A stretch of DNA of 64,000 bases from Agarophyton chilense. Lineage: Eukaryota > Rhodophyta > Florideophyceae > Gracilariales > Gracilariaceae. The translations under genes and the position numbers were made by a program. How positions within the stretch are numbered: the first letter of the stretch is position 1; the number at the start of each line of letters is the position of its first letter. The stretch covers positions 744,001 through 808,000 of the forward strand of contig JARGXX010000098.1 in assembly GCA_030374765.1 (NCBI GenBank), written 5' to 3'. Below are positions 56,917-64,000 of this stretch, one piece after another. Under the pieces are notes generated by a model. That model was not told where the DNA came from and did not search any database. It was given only the letters and a program-made list of their open reading frames with translations.

Positions 56917-58556
56917 AGCATCTTATCTCTTTAAGACTCACAAAGTCGGTAAGACTATTGTATCCAAATATCGGTTGAGATTTCATGAAGATTTTTTTAA
57001 CAACCCTTTTACCTAAATAGTCGACTGAAGAAGATTCATTCATTTTTGAAGAAAAGCGACTTCAGCATTGCAAACCGCCGGCAAATTCTCAATCTATTGA
57101 GGAACGCCAGGCTTACAGATATTTCTACTGCAAATACCACGGTATTCTTCTCTGGTTCGAACTCTGAGATGAACCCGGATGTCTTTTGACCAGAAATGAT
57201 AACCGAGATTGAAACTACGTGAAGGTTGACATTCTTTAGAAGGATATCGGTTCGCAATGGATCTATAGATAAGGGTTCTTCTTTTCTCCTGATACATCTT
57301 TTATGGACAAAGCAGTTGGGGCTATCGGAACCATTTCAATGACAACGAAGAAGAAAGAACTCCGGGAAAAAGGCTTATCTATCACCACTTTGGAAACGAA
57401 ATTGTGTCACCTAAACACTAATAAGCTTTTCCGCACATCGAAACTAAAAATTAGATTCTCTGATAGCAATTGGGCTGCTTTATGGATTGTTGATGACCTC
57501 ATAGAAGCCGTTGTTTCTAGCTGTGAGGGAATGGTGGCAAAAAGCGTCTAAGCAGAGAATGAGAGCCTAGTCAAACTGAATTCCATGCTAGTTGTAATAG
57601 ACACTTCCGGCTCTTATGGATAGCGTTTGCGTGGATAGATTTCTATTTCTTTTGCTTTCATGGACTCAATGGCACGCTCCAAAGAATTTATGTATTCCAT
57701 GCCCTACTATCGATACATCCAGTTCCGTAAAAAAGCTTCGTGTCGCCTCAGCAATTCTTTTCAACGGTGTTTGCTACACAGCAAGTACGCGAAATCTTGT
57801 CCTCGTAACCTGATGATACAAGTAAACGACCTAAAATCGAACTGGAAAGTGTCACTCAAAATATCTCATTCACATGAAACAGTCAATTTCAGTAAAGCAC
57901 GTTTGCGAAACCGCTGTCAATCTCTGAAAATTTCAATAAAGAAAAGATGGCTGGAATGGCAGAACACAGATCGCCTTGAGACAGAAGAGTTGTGGAACTA
58001 AATTCATAACAAATACCTTCCTCGGGAAAACGTGTCTAAGAAACTACAACGCATTTCAAATGTCGTTATAAGGCTTCCAAAAGGCCTATTGTTTCATAAA
58101 TTTACGTTTCCAGGCGTACTGCAGAAAGATCCCTCTCACGTTTCTCTCGGTAGTAATACTTTTTCATTTCCAGAAAATGTAACGGTTCCTATGAAGCCAA
58201 GTTCTGCGCCGCTTGAATGTACATCGCAGTTGTCCCGACTTCATCAGTTACTACTTTTGTCAACCAAAATGCCTTGGTAACTACTTCGGAGGTTGATGGT
58301 TCACGTTCGGGTTCACGGGGTGACGTTGGGTACGTCAAATTTGTTATAGGAAACACGTCAAAGACGTTCGAACCGATTCAGGTGGTTTCTCTTTATTTAT
58401 GGAATCATCGGCTGGTGAAAATATGCCTTTCATAGATACTGGTTCAAAACCCGATCTGCAGTTCAACTCTTTTGATTTTCAAACTGTAATTGCGCTATAT
58501 CGGATAAGGAGATCGACGGAAAGTACAAAGGCGATGTTAATTATGCAACAGATACC
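56917..58556. other. Decayed, weakly protein-like DNA; no supported gene
   Basis: Several plus-strand frames of 60-115 codons follow one another (57303-57551, 57660-58001, 58032-58280). Their composition is protein-like but no family is recognised. They could be the eroded N-terminal part of the MULE-like element that follows. Confidence 0.35.
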
Positions 58557-59880
58557 AAATTGATCGAAAACTTTTGGTTTCTCGGCGACGAAGAAGAACT
58601 GCCAATCGAGCTCATACATATTCCAACAAAATTAGAGTATACGAATGGTATTAGTACAATTAATGAATTCAAGGAAAAACTTTTGCTTGTAACACAAATT
58701 GTGAGAGATACGCACTATCAGACGAGAGTGAAGTTGATAATTTTTTTAAAGCAGCTGTCATTTCGTATGTTTGGATCGTACCGCCTGATGATGGTGATGG
58801 CCAGAACGTAGAAAGAGAGTTCAGTTATATTGCGGAGACTGTGGGATACATCCTAAAGTGTAGAACGTTCCTATTTCTTGGACCCAAAGACGTCGAAAGA
58901 AGCACTGGGACGGCGGTTCTCCAGAAAAGTATACTGAAGCGTAGAATGGAGCAAAAATGGAGGCTTCTGGCTTCTCTTTGACCATCAAAACACTAACTCT
59001 TGAGAAGGATGGTGAGGGATATTCTTATGTCAGAGACTTTCAGGACGCGAGACACAATCACCGACCTTCGATAACTAGGGCCGGAATTCACTATTTGCCT
59101 TCGAAGATGTATGGAGAAACCCTGCATATGACAAGTAAGCTACACTTTTCCCTCCCAGGTATCATAAAGTATTTGAAAGATAGATATGGAATGGTCATAA
59201 ACCTAAGATCTGTCCGCAAGATGTTGGGGTATGGATGCGGAATAAGTAACCCAAAAGAACTTGAATGCACGAATATTTTCAAGGAGTAGGTCATGTTACA
59301 CAAGTAAAACGTCGAAAATAGGTACTATATTACTCAAGACGGTGAAGGACTAATGGTATTAATATGCTGGGCTTTGGATGAGTGTATTGGCGGCTACTAA
59401 TCGTTCGCATTATTCCCTAGTGTTTCCATTGGTTGTACAGCAGTTGAAAAGAGTTATGGATCTCCGCTTATAACAATTAATGGAAGGTCAAATGACGAGT
59501 TTGTACGTACTTTCTTTGTTAGGTTTATCAGTGGTGAATCGTAATCTGACTTCGTATAGGTTCTAACGCAGTTTAAGTCGATGATTCCGATTTCACCGGC
59601 CATTTTTAAGATGGACCAAGTCACAGCACGCATAGCAGCTACAGAGAAAGTATTTGAGAAGTCTTTTATTGTTCTCGATGATTGGCATGTGAACCAAGAC
59701 CAAATCAAGATTTTTACTACATGGTATGCCCGAATTCTGCGAATTAGTCGGTGTGAGTACATGTTCAGAGATCTCTTCAGTATTCGGAGATTGAAGTCAC
59801 TGGTCATGTTCATAAAGAGGTCCCACGACTTCCAGGACTTGTACTTGAAGCGCTTCATAAACAAATTATCTTTGTAGTTT
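58557..59880 (+). mobile_element. Probable Mutator-like (MULE) transposase relic
   Basis: Plus-strand pieces include RDFQDARHNHRPSITRAGIH near 59030-59090, resembling the HNH-containing zinc-binding region of FAR1/MULE proteins. Then comes IIKYLKDRYGMVINLRSVRK near 59160-59220. At 59605-59700 MDQVTARIAATEKVFEKSFI followed by VLDDWHVNQDQ resembles the MULE core (TD-x-A-x-KVF, then C-x2-WH), with Asp at the usual Cys position. Stops and frame changes between pieces show it is dead. No terminal inverted repeats were found. The family call rests on motif memory. Confidence 0.45.
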
Positions 59881-60299
59881 ACATATACCTATGTAAATAG
59901 ACCAAAATTGGCTGTTGAATGTTTTCGAAGTATTTCAGTTCCAAGACCATACCTCTTCCAAAGACCCGAATATACTGCTTCTAATTCGGAATTTCGGGCC
60001 TATTTGCTACCTAAATAGTCCCTTTCTCCGATATTCCATGAAAACTGCAAGTTTTCTCTCGCAGACGTGCGGAAGAGCCCAAAGAATCACGCATACGATC
60101 CATTCTACCTCTCAGTTCCCGATATCATTCAATTCTGTATGGTGTATTGCCTGTCTCCCCTGAGATCCTGGATGAACTTATTGCAGAAAACACAAGCCAT
60201 TCATTGAAAAATGTTCATAGAAATAAGAATAAAACCATCCATAAACAAGAACATGAAAAACATGCACTGGTCTGAGCTTTTTGGCAAGAATGAAGAAGA
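59881..60299. other. No supported gene
   Basis: Short frames on both strands without recognisable motifs, between the MULE-like relic and the 6PGDH pseudogene. Confidence 0.4.
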
Positions 60300-61115
60300 A
60301 TTGGCATCCTTGCGTGTTCGATTCCGTTTGGTCCAAAATGTTCTCCGCCTTCTAAGACCCGTCATCGATGACATTATTCTTCCGGTGAATAATTCTGACA
60401 GTGATCTCAACGAGGAAGCTTTTAAACTCCACTGCATTTTATTCCTCTAACACATCTTTAATTTCTTGGACGAAAATATTAGCAGCGTTGCCCAAATGGT
60501 CATCTCCCTTTCCGATTAGCTGCATGTCTCCATTTCTAATGCCACTGTGAACCATTTTCACGTAGTTTACAGCGCCTTTCGGGCTGATGTAGGTGACAAA
60601 TTGCCCGTCGTCGATCGAAGCGCTGACCTTTTCTAGTATGGGTTCGAAAAGTTCCCACGTGCTGTTTGGACCACCGAAAATGAGACTAGGATCGTAAAAG
60701 GCACCCTATCTACCGCCAGAAACACCCATACCCATGTACATATTTTCCTTTTTTTAAAAGGCCTTTCCTTTTTTCTCGGTGTTGGTGTAAAACTGGTTGC
60801 CGTCTTCTATGATGAGAACGAACTCTTCTAGCAAGTCCTGCAGAGAGAGAATGGTGGTATAAACAGGTGCCTTCGGGCTGACATGTACGATGATCTTTCT
60901 GGGGCGCGCGAAGCCCTGCAAAAAGTCAGAACCGTCTTCGTAGCACGTGGATCGATGAAATAGGTTCTTTTGATCGCCTGTGACGTCTAAATCATTAACT
61001 TTTGCAGCGTGTTGATAGAGCAGGGCGATTGAAAGGCTCTTCTCAGCGTTGTTGCGGGCGAGGTTCTGCCCTATGACGGCCAAACCGACGAGACTGATTT
61101 CAGAGAGGATGGTGG
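60300..61115 (-). pseudogene. 6-phosphogluconate dehydrogenase pseudogene, truncated
   Basis: Minus-strand translation begins SLVGLAVIGQNLARNNAEKS, matching the NADP-binding GLAVMGQNLALN start of 6PGDH. It continues with ARPRKIIVHVSPKAPVYTTI and LIIEDGNQFYTNTEKKGKAF (family: IIDGGNxxYxNTxRR). After a frame shift MYMGMGVSGG follows, then VSASIDDGQFVTYISPKGAV and NYVKMVHSGIRNGDMQLI, corresponding to the substrate-binding VKMVHNGIEYGDMQ. EFKSFLVEITVRII and a decayed ILDQTESNTQ close the match at about residue 290-300 of a usual ~480. At least one frameshift and several stops are present and the C-terminal third is missing. 6PGDH is the NADP-linked decarboxylating enzyme of the pentose phosphate pathway. 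A functional copy must lie elsewhere. Confidence 0.85.
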
Positions 61116-61164
61116 AGAGAATTAAAATTGGAGTCGAGGTAGTGAGCGTCAAGAAGACTCTGCA

Positions 61165-61736
61165 TTGATACTCTCTCTTCATATCATGGGGGAGGATCTC
61201 CCATTTTCACTCAATTCACGCGGAATACTCTTAAGACCTGTCGAAAAGCATGGTCAAATTGTGATTTCGAACACCTTGAAAGGTCACCCGTCATCCAGGA
61301 GAAAAGAAGTTGATCATGACTATAAGAATAGATTTTTATGGACCTATCCTGGCAATGGACTGCCATGCTACAGTGACTTTGTGTTGAACATCAGAAAAGA
61401 ATGTGAAGCTGTAAAGGAAGTGAAAACCGATGTCGTTGTTCCAGGCGAGAGCTCCTCTGAAATACGTCAGCGTTTACAACCTAGGGGAATTGATTCGCTC
61501 AAGACGAGGCTATCGCAAATTATTGGCAGTCACCGACGGCTTCTCCAATTTAGTGTGGAATATTTCACTGAAGCGGATCACGGCAGTCGTAATCGCACAA
61601 GCCTTGTTCAAAAACTGGGATTTCGTATATGGTACGCGAGAAGTTCTGTTATTAATTAATAGGGAGTAATTTGTTGCGAATTCATTCAGAATGTTTGCCG
61701 CATTATGAGAATTTGAGACGTGCTTACCACAACCGA
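61165..61736 (+). mobile_element. Old Ty3/gypsy integrase fossil, left part
   Basis: The translation corresponds to the zinc-binding region and the start of the integrase core of a gypsy element. ARAPLKYVSVYNLGELIRSR and NISLKRITAVVIAQALF closely parallel ARAPLEFVAIDILGEF and VPLKRITAATVAQAF in the young chromovirus at 19-31 kb. It is heavily decayed with many breaks and clearly much older. No LTR was found. A Tc1 element is inserted at its right edge and the rest lies at 63282-63795. Confidence 0.75.
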
Positions 61737-63279
61737 CAGTGATGTGAAGTAATATGAAAAAGTGTGTTTTTTGAACATGCAAGGGTTTCTGTGAGCCTGA
61801 TTAAGGAAATATTTACAACTTAGCAAGCTGACACATCACCAATAAACACAACTCATTCAAGTTAGGCCCGAAACATGTATATTCGTTTCAGTTTTAAAAG
61901 CACTGTTTCTGCAGCAATTCAAGAATATAAGAACAATTTAAAAAAAGGCTTTCACTGGTATACAACGTACACATGACAATATTTATTGCGCAAGTGTACT
62001 ACAGCTCATCGTCCTTCGTATTTCTAGACCATTCAATGGTTCTCTAAATGTTTTGAACAATGCCACAGGGTAGAGAACTTATCAGCACAGAAGCGGCCGA
62101 CGTAATTGCACATTATGAAGCCATTCTGTCTTTACAAAACGAAGAAACTCAGCAGAATCGATCCAAAACATCTGTAAATCAATGTCTCAAGCGAAAAAGC
62201 GTAGGTGTAATTAACAATAGATGTGGAAGGCCTAAAAAAATTCATACCACATGATACCCATCACATAAAACGGGTACTTTCTGAGCAATCTTGCTCTGTT
62301 ATAGTCCTAGGAAACGATTTCAATCTTGACGTTTCTGTTTTCACCATCAAAAGGGGAATCTATCGTTTGAACACCTTCGAGTACAAACAAAAAATATTAG
62401 CACCCTTGATAACCGAACATCATCGATTAGCGCTTCTAAATGAGCCATGACATACACTCGATTTTATCCTCACGAATTCAATATGGTTGTATTAAATGAC
62501 GAAAAAAGAATAATGGTGACGGCCCAGATGGGTGGAGTTATTTCTGGGATGATTTACGTCATGATGAACAAATGTTATCAAAGAAGAGGTATGGAGGATT
62601 TTCAGAAATGGTTTGGGCATGTTTTTTCGTTATGCTAAAGAACTTTTGCTTTTTATTGATCTCGATATTAATTTGAAACGATATGTAGAGATGCTTAAGT
62701 CTAAAGTTTTACCTTGGGTGGACAATATCATGTGGAGGAACTCATATTTCAACAAGAAAATGGCCCATCATGTATATGGATACTCTATAGCTTACTTTAC
62801 TGAAGGAAATATTGAGCCTTTGGAATGGATTGCGCAATCACCGGATCTAAATCCTATCTAGAAACTTTGGTTTTTTTTGGCTTACAGAGCGTATGCCGAG
62901 AATTGCCATTTTGATTCAGAAGAAGACCCAAAACAGACACTGCGATATGAGTGGTTAAAAAATAGGCACACCCGTGCTCATTATGCTTTCTAGAATCATA
63001 AAATGTTGTTTAATGGCTGCAACTAGAGCCAATGAATTATAACTCGTTTCCTGTTGTGTTGTGGAAGATATAAAATATCGTCATTTTACTTTTTCCGCGG
63101 GCATTGTATGTGTTAATGTATCTGACGTTCGTTAAGTGCGTTTTCTATTATAATAGAGTCCATAAAATTCATTGTTACCCTGTTGCAGACATTTTACCGT
63201 GTTAAACAGTTACCATTCTACTTGTTTCCATCAACGTATCTGGTTTGTGAGAGTGTTCTTGTACTTTTTCACACCACTG
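61737..63279 (+). mobile_element. Tc1/mariner element relic, 1.54 kb, with terminal inverted repeats
   Basis: The ends are CAGTGATGTGAAG (61737 on) and, reverse-complemented, CAGTGGTGTGAAAAAGTAC (63279 back), a Tc1-like terminal repeat. TA follows the right end at 63280-63281. The left flank reads GA, so one TA has mutated. Inside, plus strand, are an HTH-like start (62060) and GRPKKI near 62225. VVLNDEKRI near 62490 holds the first catalytic Asp region, GMEDFQKWFGHVFS-like sequence follows near 62590, and AQSPDLNPI near 62835 marks the third catalytic region. Many stops and frameshifts make it inactive. Its length fits a complete Tc1 element. Confidence 0.85.
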
Positions 63280-63281
63280 TA

Positions 63282-63795
63282 CTATTTACGATGCAACAGT
63301 CAGATAAAACGTTTCAACCGCGCGCTTATAGCAGCACTACGACACTACATCGTGGATCACGCAAAAGAACGGAACATGTTTAAAGATACTATGTGCTACC
63401 CGTACAATACACAAGTGCATAAACCTTCGAGAAAGGCACCGTTCGATTTTGTGCTCACACGTAATCCTCCGAATTTATCCGTTGTGTTCGAAAGCGAGAA
63501 AGATATGGACTCGTCGACGCTGGATAAATACCATATGAAATGAAGGTCTGACTTGAAGGGTAGAGCGGAAGAAGCTGCTGTGGAGCTATCTGAACCACAG
63601 GCCCAATGTAAGGAAAATTATGACCCTATAATGCGAAGAAAAACTTCGGCAGTTCGAGTACGAGGTCAAAATTTCCTGCGCGTCAAAAGATATGAATTGC
63701 ACGAAGAATCTCGTCATAAGTTATTTCCGGTAGCAGCTGAATCATTCAACGTGCTCGACTTCAATGATGAAACCGTAGTCATCAAGGGAGATTAA
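63282..63795 (+). mobile_element. Old Ty3/gypsy integrase fossil, right part
   Basis: The translation corresponds to the end of the integrase core and its C-terminal region (FNRALIAALRHYIVDHAKER, PFDFVLTRNPPNLS, SRHKLFPVAAESFNVLDFND). It parallels the young chromovirus segment around 25800-26270. It is broken. It lies immediately after the Tc1 element at 61737-63279 and belongs to the same old insertion as 61165-61736. Confidence 0.75.
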
Positions 63796-64000
63796 GGCGT
63801 ATAACATTTATCGTGCGATCGCTTTGCCGTAGCGCTTGACCCACAAAAGGAAGTCTAGGTATCGGGCAGATCTGATGAAACAAATGTGCCAGACCAACAA
63901 CACAATCGCCCACATGACTCTGAGGAGAATGCTTTTGATATCCCGCCACCGGCGGTTTAATGCATAATTCATGCACAGATTCCGAAAAATCGAGGTATTT

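Noticed and set aside
60211-60450. 79-codon plus-strand frame (MFIEIRIKPSINKNMKNMHW)
   Set aside because: It is antisense to the decayed end of the 6PGDH pseudogene and its flank and has no recognisable family.

Overview
The window looks like nuclear DNA of a eukaryote with compact, mostly intronless genes set in old and young transposable elements. Organellar Phe-tRNA synthetase, a mitochondrial E3 subunit, an SLC25 carrier with a long presequence and one 131-bp intron, and a metazoan/plant-type CCDC25 homolog rule out a prokaryote. Monoexonic genes packed 100-1300 bp apart, a chromovirus, PIF/Harbinger, MULE and Tc1 relics, and a Brittle1-like carrier suggest a florideophyte red alga such as Chondrus. 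An oomycete is the main alternative. This placement is inference. Layout: 1-7.4 kb is decayed repeat DNA: a PIF/Harbinger transposase relic, a near-perfect 145-bp hairpin, a Myb/SANT-like relic on the other strand, and one copy of a ~1 kb dispersed repeat. 7.46-17.3 kb is a gene island with FARS2 (+), CCDC25 (+), dihydrolipoamide dehydrogenase (-), YigZ/IMPACT-family (-), a spliced SLC25 carrier (-) and a secreted/membrane-anchored M14 carboxypeptidase (-), plus a few weak small candidates. These are housekeeping genes and show no sign of working as one pathway, although FARS2, the E3 subunit and perhaps the carrier act in organelles. 19.25-31.06 kb is an 11.8-kb Ty3/gypsy chromovirus fossil with 934-bp LTRs that are about 98% identical by eye. 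It carries gag-like, pol and chromodomain parts and an unusual long antisense open region near its 3' end. 31.9-32.8 kb holds a Tc1/mariner relic with repeated end motifs. 33.0-52.9 kb is a head-to-tail tandem array of a 6.15-kb unit (three full copies and a broken fourth). Each full unit encodes an unrecognised, probably disordered 595-aa protein ending in a CaaX-like CVIV, with its own TATA box. This array is the most striking structure in the window. 53.4-55.7 kb has the second copy of the ~1 kb dispersed repeat and a solo LTR of the 19-kb element's family. 56.7-64.0 kb is AT-richer, heavily decayed DNA: two adjacent palindromes with 1-nt centres, a MULE transposase relic, a 6-phosphogluconate dehydrogenase pseudogene, and an old gypsy integrase fossil split by a 1.54-kb Tc1 element whose terminal repeats are still visible.
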